From: Alteromonas sp047556435
GTDB lineage: Bacteria; Pseudomonadota; Gammaproteobacteria; Enterobacterales; Alteromonadaceae
DNA length: 64,000 bases
NCBI RefSeq assembly: GCF_047556435.1
Contig: NZ_CP180210.1
Span: forward strand, 62,001-126,000
Direction of reading: 5' to 3'
Both the position numbers and the translations under genes were made by a program. Of the stretch, positions 1-6,880 are shown piece by piece (the first letter of the stretch is position 1; each line of letters begins with the position of its first letter). The notes beneath the pieces are model-generated. The model had not been told where the DNA came from. It did no database searches and saw nothing but the letters and a program-made list of their open reading frames with translations.

Positions 1-2
1 AT

Positions 3-959
3 GTCATCGACGCAGAAGCGTTTATTGCGGCGGCCCGTTATGAATCGCTGGATGCAGATATCAGAGACACCTGGTATCGGAAAAACCCGGATGAAGCATT
101 GCGCGACGACTATGCGCCAGCGGCCAGCTCAGGCTTTTTCCATTCCGCCGATCTGTTCTGGACACAGACTTTCGGTAGCCCGGAAGACTTCTACTTGTAT
201 CAAACCGGCGTCATTTTCACTGCGGGTTACGCGTTTAACGAAAACTGGTCAGTAATCGGTGGCTTAAGTGCAACAGTATTAGATAACTTCGATAAGTTTA
301 ACTTTACTGTAGACAAAGAAGACACACCACTACCGCGTGTGCGTACGCTGGTACGTGAATACGTCACCAACAACCGTTTTAGTGTCGACACGGCATTCCT
401 GAACTGGAAAGATCAGCTGTCTGATGAGTGGTTTGGACAGGCTTATGCGGGCTATCTTGAGAGAATGTTTGCAGGGGTAGGGGGGGAAATCCTTTATCGT
501 CCTGTGGATAGCCGGGTTGCTTATGGCATCGACATAAACTATGTGAAGCAGCGCGATTTTGACGATCAGTTTAGTTTCCTCGACTACGATACTTTTACCG
601 GTCACGCCAGCGTATACTGGCAACCCGAGTTCTTGCCGGATACACAGATAACCGCCAGCGTAGGGCAGTTTCTGGCAGGCGACAGGGGGGTAAATATCGA
701 TTTTGCCAAACGCTTTGACAGTGGCGTGATTGTCGGTGCTTACGCCGCCTTTACCGACGTGTCGTCGGAAGACTATGGTGAAGGCAGCTTTACGAAAGGG
801 TTTTACCTGTCGATTCCATTGGATCTATTCCTGCTTGAGCCGGCAAAAGGCCGCGGCATGTTCCCGTGGATCCCAATCTCGCGCGATGGCGGTCAATTGC
901 TGCGCCGCCCAGTGCGTCTTATTGATTTCACTGAACCTCGCTCGCCGTTCTACAACTAA
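3..959 (+). CDS. YjbH-family outer-membrane exopolysaccharide protein, C-terminal part
   Basis: The reading frame is open from the window edge, so the 5' end lies outside; about 318 residues are visible. The visible part alternates short amphipathic strands with aromatic residues, as in a beta-barrel. It carries the family-like stretches FAGVGGEILYRP and YLSIPLDLFL, and ends in a WIPISRDGGQLLRRP segment like the C terminus of YjbH (DUF940). YjbH-type proteins are outer-membrane components of exopolysaccharide export systems (yjbEFGH, or the gfc group). The partner genes would lie upstream of the window. A run of seven G at 480-486 sits in the coding frame. A strong hairpin follows the stop codon. 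The family call is confident; the exact polysaccharide is unknown. Confidence 0.8.
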   Translation, partial: VIDAEAFIAAARYESLDADIRDTWYRKNPDEALRDDYAPAASSGFFHSADLFWTQTFGSPEDFYLYQTGVIFTAGYAFNENWSVIGGLSATVLDNFDKFNFTVDKEDTPLPRVRTLVREYVTNNRFSVDTAFLNWKDQLSDEWFGQAYAGYLERMFAGVGGEILYRPVDSRVAYGIDINYVKQRDFDDQFSFLDYDTFTGHASVYWQPEFLPDTQITASVGQFLAGDRGVNIDFAKRFDSGVIVGAYAAFTDVSSEDYGEGSFTKGFYLSIPLDLFLLEPAKGRGMFPWIPISRDGGQLLRRPVRLIDFTEPRSPFYN

Positions 960-965
960 ACGGTG

Positions 966-1000
966 AAAACGCTGCCACACTGCGATTTGTGTGGCAGCGT
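966..1000 (-). terminator. Strong hairpin between convergent genes, likely terminator
   Basis: A perfect 12-bp stem (ACGCTGCCACAC at 969-980 and its complement at 989-1000) encloses an 8-nt loop. On the minus strand it is followed by TTTT, so it reads best as a terminator for the leftward TagD/TagF-like operon. It lies directly after the stop codon of the rightward YjbH gene and may serve both transcripts. Confidence 0.6.
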
Positions 1001-1181
1001 ATCGCACAAGATGTGTGAAGGGTAATACCGATACCAAGCCATTGAAGAGTGGTAAGCCTACTCACTGGCGTATACGTCTTCAGGCTGCCAGTGTTTGCGT
1101 TCCAAACGATAGGGTCGTTAAAGGGTGTTAAAGTGGCTTAAACGCCATATCCTGTGTGGGTAAACCGGTAAGACAGACAAA

Positions 1182-2204
1182 TTACAGCGTCCAGTACCCT
1201 AAGCGCTTACGCAGTTTCAGGTTGCGAATAACATTACGCGGTTTTGCCACATTACCGTGTCGTGGAAAGACTCGGATTTCCTCTAGGGTCGCTTCCAGAA
1301 TACGCCTTGCTGACTGCCCGTCAGTGTAGGGGTGCATCTGATTGGCATAGGCTTCAATGTTATTTCGCTGGTCGTTAGATAAGTTAAGTGATGTCTCTAT
1401 GGCGCTACCCAGCATTTCGGCTTGTGTGATATCAATGAACACATCTTCAGGCTGGGCGTTGTTAAAGGTCACTACCGGCTTTTTCATCAACAGAAACTCT
1501 GTGATCGCTGATGACGTGTCAGACACCATCACGTCACACTGCTGCAGTAGTGGAAGGATGCTCTGACTCTCGACAACGTTCAGATTATCGCTAGCTATGT
1601 CTTTGTATGCCTGAATGGTTTCAGCATCCATTTTGGGATGAAATTTTATCAGCCATTTCCATGGCATGGACTGACTTAAGGTCTTAATCTGCTCTATGAG
1701 TGCCGGCGCGCTGGTTAGCTTAGGTGAGAACGTGGGCGCAAAGAGGATAGTTGGAACCTCATTGGTGTGAGTCGCTTTCAGTCCTGCAAATAAGGGATCC
1801 AGCTTCGGCCAGCCGGTTTCTTTGACGGTAAAATGCGGGTGACGTTCGCGCAGTTTCTCAAACGCCTGGGTGAAAAACGGACCTTGCGTGCAGTACAGGT
1901 CGAAACATTCACGTATCCTGAAATGACCCTTTTTCTTCCATTCAAAGCCGTGAAAAACCTGCACTTTGAGCCCCGGAATAAATGCCGGAACTACATTGCC
2001 GGGAAGAAAAACGGCGTCGGGGTTGAAATCTACCACGTCACGTACCTTGCCCAGGCGCTTTTCGTCATCACGAAAGAGTTGCTGATTCACTGCATGTCCC
2101 TCAACGAACCAGCGAACCTCGTGCTTGTCTTTAATCATTTCTGCGGCAAGCGGCCTGAGAATTTCGAACGAATAGTTCTGAGAAATATATAATACGAAAC
2201 GCAT
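1182..2204 (-). CDS. CDP-glycerol glycerophosphotransferase (TagF-like) family protein
   Basis: This 340-residue protein has the features of the CDP-glycerol:polyglycerophosphate transferase family: a TGWPKLD motif, IKFHPK, VSDTSSAITEFLLMKKPVV and a terminal HPYTDGQSARRIL stretch. Family members move glycerol-phosphate or ribitol-phosphate units from a CDP-activated donor to a growing polymer, peripheral to the inner membrane. Its ATG begins immediately after the TAA of the upstream cytidylyltransferase with no intergenic base, so the two are almost certainly one transcriptional and functional unit. It has no signal peptide. In a Gram-negative host the likely role is polyol-phosphate decoration of a capsule or O-antigen rather than teichoic acid, but the acceptor cannot be told from sequence. 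Some members of this superfamily act as Kdo or other sugar transferases. Confidence 0.75.
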   Translation of the reverse strand: MRFVLYISQNYSFEILRPLAAEMIKDKHEVRWFVEGHAVNQQLFRDDEKRLGKVRDVVDFNPDAVFLPGNVVPAFIPGLKVQVFHGFEWKKKGHFRIRECFDLYCTQGPFFTQAFEKLRERHPHFTVKETGWPKLDPLFAGLKATHTNEVPTILFAPTFSPKLTSAPALIEQIKTLSQSMPWKWLIKFHPKMDAETIQAYKDIASDNLNVVESQSILPLLQQCDVMVSDTSSAITEFLLMKKPVVTFNNAQPEDVFIDITQAEMLGSAIETSLNLSNDQRNNIEAYANQMHPYTDGQSARRILEATLEEIRVFPRHGNVAKPRNVIRNLKLRKRLGYWTL

Positions 2205-2606
2205 TTACTGTTGTTCTTTTATTATTTCAATAATTTCGGTGGTCGATACGGAGGGGGTTCTTGGAAGGTATATCACTTCACAAATATCGTTGAACTCGTC
2301 AAAACGACCTTCCCAATCGTTGCCCATTACCAGCACATCCGCGTGATGTTTAATGATGTACACACGTTTTTGTTCCAGTGATTCTTCCTTGAACACCTCA
2401 TCAACAAAGCGAAGCGACGACAATAATTCGAGGCGCGCGTCAAAAGAATAAATAGGATTTCGACCCTTTTTACTGAAATTCAGTTCGTCTGAAGAAAGCC
2501 CGACGGTCAGGTGATCGCCGTGTGCTTTGGCGCGTTTGAGAATTCGAATATGACCGATGTGAAGCACATCAAAAGTGCCGAAAGTAATAATTCTACGCAA
2601 AACCAT
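2205..2606 (-). CDS. Glycerol-3-phosphate cytidylyltransferase-like nucleotidyltransferase (TagD type)
   Basis: A small (133 aa) cytidylyltransferase-fold protein. It has the GTFDVLHIGH nucleotide-binding signature near the N terminus and a TPSVSTTEI sequence near the C terminus, matching the RTxGISTT motif of TagD. The expected reaction is CTP plus glycerol-3-phosphate giving CDP-glycerol; related enzymes use other polyol or ethanolamine phosphates. The start chosen is ATG at 2606; an in-frame TTG six bases upstream is the alternative, and neither has a good ribosome site. The stop codon directly abuts the start of the TagF-like gene, which would use the CDP-polyol made here. Confidence 0.75.
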   Translation of the reverse strand: MVLRRIITFGTFDVLHIGHIRILKRAKAHGDHLTVGLSSDELNFSKKGRNPIYSFDARLELLSSLRFVDEVFKEESLEQKRVYIIKHHADVLVMGNDWEGRFDEFNDICEVIYLPRTPSVSTTEIIEIIKEQQ

Positions 2607-2612
2607 TTCCAA

Positions 2613-3139
2613 TAAACGCAGTAAGCCCCGGGCATCTACTCACTGGCAGCGGGCGCTACCGCGACAAGTTGTCACACCACGCGATTTTTCGTGTGTTGTC
2701 AGATGCAATGTCACTAAAGTGTAACACAAGTGCAGCACAGGGCATTAGCAGGATTGAATAGAGAAAACCTGGATGCACCATATCAAAAAAACGGTCTCCA
2801 TGAGGATAGACGCCACGGAACCTCACCCTAAAAACAGCCCGGCTTAAAGTAAAAAGGGGATGGTGAACTGCGGGGGTAACAGAATATGGCAAAGCGTCAG
2901 CAGGCGCGATGAATTAACATTAACAATGTCAGGCGGCTGGCTATTTCAAGGCGCATCGTGAGTGTCCTTGACAAGCAAACGCCTTGCCTGAAAAAACTGA
3001 CACACAGATGTCATACTTCCGTTGTGAAAGTGTCATTTACGCGAGTTATACGTTGTTATCAAAGGGTAGTGTGCGGTGATCTATGAACAGAAAGATCACT
3101 GTCGGCATGTAATTTCACGATGGCATCTCACGTAGCACC
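2613..3139. other. Intergenic region without a supported gene
   Basis: About 530 bases separate the leftward cytidylyltransferase gene from the rightward glycosyltransferase gene. Short open frames here (for example 2656-2892 on the minus strand) show no recognisable protein features. The stretch must hold the promoters of both flanking units. A TTGACA at 2968-2973 has no convincing -10 partner. No RNA gene or repeat was recognised. Confidence 0.5.
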
Positions 3140-3160
3140 GTGAGACCAAAGGTGGCAACG

Positions 3161-4015
3161 GTGACAATTTCTGTAATCTTCTCCACTTACAATTCTCCGG
3201 ACTGGCTGGAGAAAACGTTGTGGAGTCTGCACTATCAGACGTTTCAGGACTTTGAAATTGTCGTCGCTGACGATGGCTCAACACAAGAGACTTCCTTGCG
3301 TATACACGCGTTCGAAGCGGCGTCTGGAAGGGTAGTAAAGCACGTTTGGCAGCCTGATGAAGGTTTTCAGAAAACGAAGATACTTAACAAAGCCCTGGTA
3401 GCCTCTGAAGGTGAGTATCTTGTGTTTACTGATGGCGATTGTGTGTTGAGAGAAGACTTTCTCGCTGTACATGATCGCAATAAAGAGAAAGGGTATTTTT
3501 TATCAGGCGGTTATTTTAAACTACCGATGGAAACCAGTCTGGCGATATCAGAAGACGACATTAAATCTGGCAGAGCGTTTTCACTCGACTGGCTGCTAGC
3601 CCATGGACTTAAGAAAACCCATAAAACGATGAAGCTCACGGCGCGCGGCCGTATCGCGAGGTTGCTTAATGCACTGACACCCACAAAAGCGACATGGAAT
3701 GGTCACAATGCCTCGGGATGGCGGGACGACATTTTTGAAGCCAACGGCTTTGACGAGCGTATGCAATACGGTGGGGAAGATCGTGAGCTCGGCGAAAGGT
3801 TGTTCAACCGCGGAATCAAGTCAAAGCAGATCCGTTATTCGGCTATTTGTGTGCATCTGGATCATGCCAGAGGTTACGTTAAGCAGGAAATGCGAGATAA
3901 AAACCGTGCTATCCGCGATTACACGAAAAAGCAAAAAGTCACCCGTACACCCTATGGTATTCGCAAACAGTCTGAGTCCGCTGGTGATCAAGATAGCACT
4001 GCGGAATTGCGTTAA
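3161..4015 (+). CDS. Family 2 glycosyltransferase with galactosyltransferase-type C-terminal domain
   Basis: The N-terminal half is a GT2 GT-A fold: SVIFSTYNSPDWLEKTL at the start, then the VVADDGS nucleotide-sugar motif and a DGDC metal-binding (DXD-like) motif. The C-terminal part, NGHNASGWRDDIFEANGFDE followed by GGEDRELGERL, matches the glyco_transf_7C domain found in chondroitin-polymerase-like enzymes. It probably transfers a sugar to a surface polysaccharide or LPS on the cytoplasmic side. GTG at 3161 is chosen because AAAGG lies 8 bases upstream; in-frame GTGs at 3140 and 3152 are possible and would add up to seven residues. It stands alone, divergent from the TagD/TagF pair. Donor and acceptor sugars are not predictable. 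Confidence 0.8.
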   Translation: MTISVIFSTYNSPDWLEKTLWSLHYQTFQDFEIVVADDGSTQETSLRIHAFEAASGRVVKHVWQPDEGFQKTKILNKALVASEGEYLVFTDGDCVLREDFLAVHDRNKEKGYFLSGGYFKLPMETSLAISEDDIKSGRAFSLDWLLAHGLKKTHKTMKLTARGRIARLLNALTPTKATWNGHNASGWRDDIFEANGFDERMQYGGEDRELGERLFNRGIKSKQIRYSAICVHLDHARGYVKQEMRDKNRAIRDYTKKQKVTRTPYGIRKQSESAGDQDSTAELR

Positions 4016-4120
4016 TACAAGTACTGATAGCAGAAGCTGTAACCGGAAAAGTTCAACCTGATCCCGAATGCGTGTAAGATTACACCAGCAGGATCCGAGA
4101 TAGATCAAAGTTACCCTCTT

Positions 4121-4140
4121 TGGGATCATTTTTGATCCCA
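4121..4140. repeat. 8-bp perfect inverted repeat with T4 loop
   Basis: TGGGATCA at 4121-4128 and TGATCCCA at 4133-4140 form a perfect stem around TTTT, about 105 bases after the glycosyltransferase stop and 56 bases before the rpmB -35 box. No T-run follows on either strand, so it could be a weak terminator or an operator-like site. Confidence 0.35.
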
Positions 4141-4195
4141 ATTTGTAAATACGGGTGAATACCGCCCGAAAACCGCGACTTTTTTCACATTCTTA

Positions 4196-4224
4196 TTGAA
4201 TTGCGCGTGCATTTACTGTATAAA
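4196..4224 (+). promoter_or_regulatory. Sigma-70 type promoter for rpmB-rpmG
   Basis: TTGAAT at 4196-4201 and TATAAA at 4219-4224 are separated by exactly 17 bases, a near-consensus sigma-70 arrangement. It lies about 100 bases upstream of the L28 start, leaving a leader of roughly 95 nt. Confidence 0.65.
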
Positions 4225-4326
4225 ATGCGCCCTCTAATTTATAGTAATACGTCATTTGACCCAGTGACTAAATGAGCGGTGGGATCGATTGGCGCGACAG
4301 TTATCGTTGTTCTGGAGACAAATACA

Positions 4327-4563
4327 ATGTCAAAAGTATGTCAAGTAACAGGTAAGCGTCCTACGGTTGGTAATAACCGTTCGCACGCGAGAAACGCGAC
4401 CCGTCGTCGCTTTTTGCCTAACCTTCAAACTCACCGCTTCTGGGTTGAGAGTGAAAACCGTTTCGTTAAACTGCGTCTGTCTACTAAAGGCATGCGTATC
4501 ATCGACAAAAAAGGTATCGATTCAGTTCTGACTGATATCCGTGCCCGTGGTGAGAAAATCTAA
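4327..4563 (+). CDS. rpmB: 50S ribosomal protein L28
   Basis: A 78-residue protein beginning MSKVCQVTGKRPTVGNNRSH, the characteristic L28 N terminus, and the same length as E. coli L28. It is a structural protein of the large ribosomal subunit. The open frame extends 16 codons upstream, but ATG 4327 is chosen because it gives the canonical N terminus and length and is preceded by a GGAGAC ribosome site. It is followed 11 bases later by rpmG, the usual bacterial order. Confidence 0.98.
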   Translation: MSKVCQVTGKRPTVGNNRSHARNATRRRFLPNLQTHRFWVESENRFVKLRLSTKGMRIIDKKGIDSVLTDIRARGEKI

Positions 4564-4574
4564 GGAAGCCGACA

Positions 4575-4730
4575 ATGCGTGATAAAATCAAATTAGTTTC
4601 TTCTGCAGGTACAGGTTTCTTCTACACTACAGATAAGAACAAGCGTAACATGCCTGGCAAAATGGAGATCAAAAAGTTTGATCCTGTTGTGCGTAAGCAC
4701 GTTATGTTCAAAGAGGCAAAAATCAAGTAA
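4575..4730 (+). CDS. rpmG: 50S ribosomal protein L33
   Basis: A 51-residue reading frame starting MRDKIKLVSSAGTGFFYTTD and ending in FKEAKIK, typical of the short, Lys-rich L33 of the large ribosomal subunit. It lacks the CxxC zinc pairs of the zinc-dependent paralogue, so it is the zinc-independent form. It is cotranscribed with rpmB, preceded by AAGGAAG in the 11-base gap, and ends just before a strong terminator. Confidence 0.97.
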   Translation: MRDKIKLVSSAGTGFFYTTDKNKRNMPGKMEIKKFDPVVRKHVMFKEAKIK

Positions 4731-4753
4731 GAAAACTTGCTTTTGTCTCCACG

Positions 4754-4779
4754 AAAACCCGGCTCTTGCCGGGTTTTTT
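4754..4779 (+). terminator. Rho-independent terminator after rpmG
   Basis: CCCGGC (4758-4763), loop TCTT and GCCGGG (4768-4773), preceded by AAAA and followed by six T. It is a textbook intrinsic terminator 24 bases after the L33 stop. Confidence 0.92.
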
Positions 4780-5042
4780 GCGTTTACTCACCGGTATAAA
4801 AATGCAGCGAATACCAGATGTGATTCCGCCGCGTGCTTAACGCTTATTCTATGAAATCTAAATGCTTATCTGGTGCTTGCCAGGTGTAATCCCTTGTCGT
4901 ACTGCCAAACGCCTGCCTGATGTGAGTTGTTATCGTATGCTGCTGTGTGCCGACAGCCGAAGATTACAAGGTGGATTGATCACGCTGGTGGTCAGATTGG
5001 TATATCATAGCCACAGAGCAATTTGTTAAGGACAGCAAGAAC

Positions 5043-5525
5043 GTGGCACGATTATCCCAACGCGCATTTAATAACGTGGTGATTTTCGCCATGCTACTGA
5101 TGATAGCGTTATTCAATCTGGACAGCTTTTTGCCAGCGTCACAGCCGCAGGGAAGTCAGCCACTGCTTGAAAGCGATGCCTACATTCTTAAAATTGAGCA
5201 GGATCAGCAACGTCTGGAGCGCACCGGGCAGCAGTGGCGGTATATTACTGAATCTGCGGTAGACATCGCCCCTGAAGTACAAATTGAAGCCTGGAAAAGT
5301 GGGATATTAGAACCTGCACCACGTGCCAGAAGTCTGGCCCAGAATCTGCGCCCGATAATCGCTGTCGTGTGGCTGGCCGGTGAGTCCCAAGGGCTGGTGT
5401 ATGCCTTTTACCTGTCTGATTCACACACGTTTGTGAAGCACAACGATCAATGGTTTGAACTGGAGCGGGTGAGGCTGGAAGCGTTGCTCCCCTGGTTTAC
5501 TTTCAAAGAAGTGTCTGTGAATTAA
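5043..5525 (+). CDS. Hypothetical single-pass membrane protein upstream of mutM
   Basis: A 160-residue protein of no recognised family. One hydrophobic segment near residues 11-28 is preceded by a short basic N terminus (MARLSQRAFNN), which suggests an inner-membrane anchor with the remaining 130 residues in the periplasm. The soluble part is unremarkable and contains no cysteine pair or enzyme motif that I recognise. The GTG start has AAGGA 10 bases upstream. It ends two bases before mutM, so the two are very likely cotranscribed. Confidence 0.75.
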   Translation: MARLSQRAFNNVVIFAMLLMIALFNLDSFLPASQPQGSQPLLESDAYILKIEQDQQRLERTGQQWRYITESAVDIAPEVQIEAWKSGILEPAPRARSLAQNLRPIIAVVWLAGESQGLVYAFYLSDSHTFVKHNDQWFELERVRLEALLPWFTFKEVSVN

Positions 5526-5527
5526 TT

Positions 5528-6337
5528 ATGCCTGAATTACCTGAAGTGGAAGTGAGTCGGTTAGGTATCTCGCCCTGGCTTATCAATCATACAATCACGG
5601 ATGTGATTGTTCGCGACAAGCGGCTTCGCTGGCCGGTGCCGGATGAAATCAAAACTGCAGTTGGCCGCACGATTTCTGATGTAACGCGTCGGGCCAAATA
5701 TCTGTTAATCGACGTCGGCAATGCCGATATCGTGCTTCATTTAGGCATGTCCGGTAAATTGCGTGTGGTGGAGAAGAGCACCCCGGTCATTAAGCACGAC
5801 CATATTGATATTGTGCTGGATACCGGCAAATGTCTGCGCTTTAACGACCCGCGGCGCTTCGGAGCGTGCTTGTGGCAGCCTAAAGGGGATGAGCTCCCAC
5901 AATTTCATAAACTGGGGCCTGAGCCGCTTACTGATGCCTTCGACGCTGAACGGTTGCATGTGTTATCCCGTGGCCGCAAAAGCCCGGTGAAAAGTTTTAT
6001 CATGGACAATGACGTGGTGGTTGGCGTGGGGAATATCTACGCCAACGAAGCACTGTTTATGGCGGGCATTGATCCGCGTCGGGCGGCCGGGCGTGTAAGC
6101 GCCTCACGCTATGCCGCATTAACCGATGCCATAAAAGCCGTGTTGCAAAAGGCCATCAATGAAGGCGGTACCACCTTAAAAGATTTTGCACAGAGCGACG
6201 GGAAACCAGGCTATTTTGCACAGCACCTGAATGTGTACGGCAAGGCGGGTAAAGCCTGTGAGCGTTGTGGTGGTGTGATAAAAAGCAAAGTCATCGGCCA
6301 GCGCAATACCTTCTTTTGTATTGGCTGTCAGCGGTAA
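5528..6337 (+). CDS. mutM: Formamidopyrimidine-DNA glycosylase (Fpg)
   Basis: A bifunctional DNA glycosylase/AP lyase that excises 8-oxoguanine and formamidopyrimidines in base-excision repair. At 269 residues it has the full family length. The catalytic N-terminal Pro2-Glu3 (MPELPEVEV) is present, with Lys57, the conserved NDPRRFG loop, and a VVGVGNIYANE helix-two-turn-helix region. The C-terminal zinc finger is complete (Cys244, Cys247, Cys264, Cys267). All catalytic features are intact, so the enzyme should be active. It follows a membrane protein gene with a two-base gap. Confidence 0.97.
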   Translation: MPELPEVEVSRLGISPWLINHTITDVIVRDKRLRWPVPDEIKTAVGRTISDVTRRAKYLLIDVGNADIVLHLGMSGKLRVVEKSTPVIKHDHIDIVLDTGKCLRFNDPRRFGACLWQPKGDELPQFHKLGPEPLTDAFDAERLHVLSRGRKSPVKSFIMDNDVVVGVGNIYANEALFMAGIDPRRAAGRVSASRYAALTDAIKAVLQKAINEGGTTLKDFAQSDGKPGYFAQHLNVYGKAGKACERCGGVIKSKVIGQRNTFFCIGCQR

Positions 6338-6419
6338 AGCAACTGCTGCCAGCTCTCGGTATCTGATCGCCACACGCTGTTAGATGAATCAGTTTACATG
6401 GCGGCGGTGAAAAATAGCG

Positions 6420-6809
6420 TCAGTCAGACGATAACTGGTGCAGTATGGAACAGTCTTCGACCTTATGATTGTTACAAGATGCCGCCAGTGATGACAGGGT
6501 TTTCTCCAGCATGGCAAGTTCAGTTTGCTTTTGCTGTATTCGCTTAAGTTGTTGTTCAATTATCTCATCCACAAAACGACAGGAAGACTGCGGATTGAGT
6601 TGGGCTTCCAGCAACTGCCGGATATTATCAATGCCAATATTCAGCTCCCGGCATCGCCGGATAAAAATCAGCGCCGTGACATCCTTATCGCTGTATTGTC
6701 TGTAACCACTGTCGTTTCTGCGGGCCGGTGAAATCAGACCAATCTGTTCGTAGTACCGGATAGTTTTCGCAGAGACTTCCGAGGCAGTCGCCAGCTCACT
6801 TATTTTCAT
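6420..6809 (-). CDS. MerR-family metal-responsive regulator, divalent-metal (ZntR/CadR/PbrR) type
   Basis: A 129-residue MerR protein with an N-terminal winged helix-turn-helix (KISELATASEVSAKTIRYYE), a long dimerisation helix and a C-terminal metal loop. Three cysteines stand where metal sensors of this family need them: Cys77 at the start of the dimerisation helix, and Cys112 and Cys120 in the SCNNHKVEDCSIL loop. A cysteine at position 77, instead of the serine of copper-sensing CueR, points to a divalent ion such as Zn, Cd or Pb. It is divergent from a TonB receptor whose promoter has MerR-type geometry. Its ribosome site (AGAAGG, 5 bases from the ATG) lies within that same promoter. The exact metal is inference. 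Confidence 0.85.
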   Translation of the reverse strand: MKISELATASEVSAKTIRYYEQIGLISPARRNDSGYRQYSDKDVTALIFIRRCRELNIGIDNIRQLLEAQLNPQSSCRFVDEIIEQQLKRIQQKQTELAMLEKTLSSLAASCNNHKVEDCSILHQLSSD

Positions 6810-6810
6810 C

Positions 6811-6841
6811 TTGACCTTCTAGTGACTGTAACCTTTAGAAT
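6811..6841 (+). promoter_or_regulatory. MerR-type promoter/operator with 19-bp spacer
   Basis: TTGACC (6811-6816) and TAGAAT (6836-6841) are separated by exactly 19 bases, the over-long spacer that MerR-family activators correct by untwisting DNA. The spacer holds the imperfect dyad CTTCTAGTGACTGTAACC. It drives the rightward TonB receptor, with about 33 nt from the predicted transcript start to the ATG. Confidence 0.75.
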
Positions 6842-6880
6842 CACTATACCGTACTCATTCTCTATACAGAAATTAACACT

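Noticed and set aside
1..255. Open frame with an ATG at position 1
   Set aside because: It is in frame 1, while the YjbH protein reads continuously in frame 3 from position 3; the product has no family features.
2656..2892. 78-codon minus-strand frame in the gap before the glycosyltransferase
   Set aside because: No ribosome site, no recognisable domain and odd composition; judged to be noise.
2968..2973. TTGACA as a -35 box in the 2613-3139 gap
   Set aside because: No acceptable -10 element at 16-18 bases.
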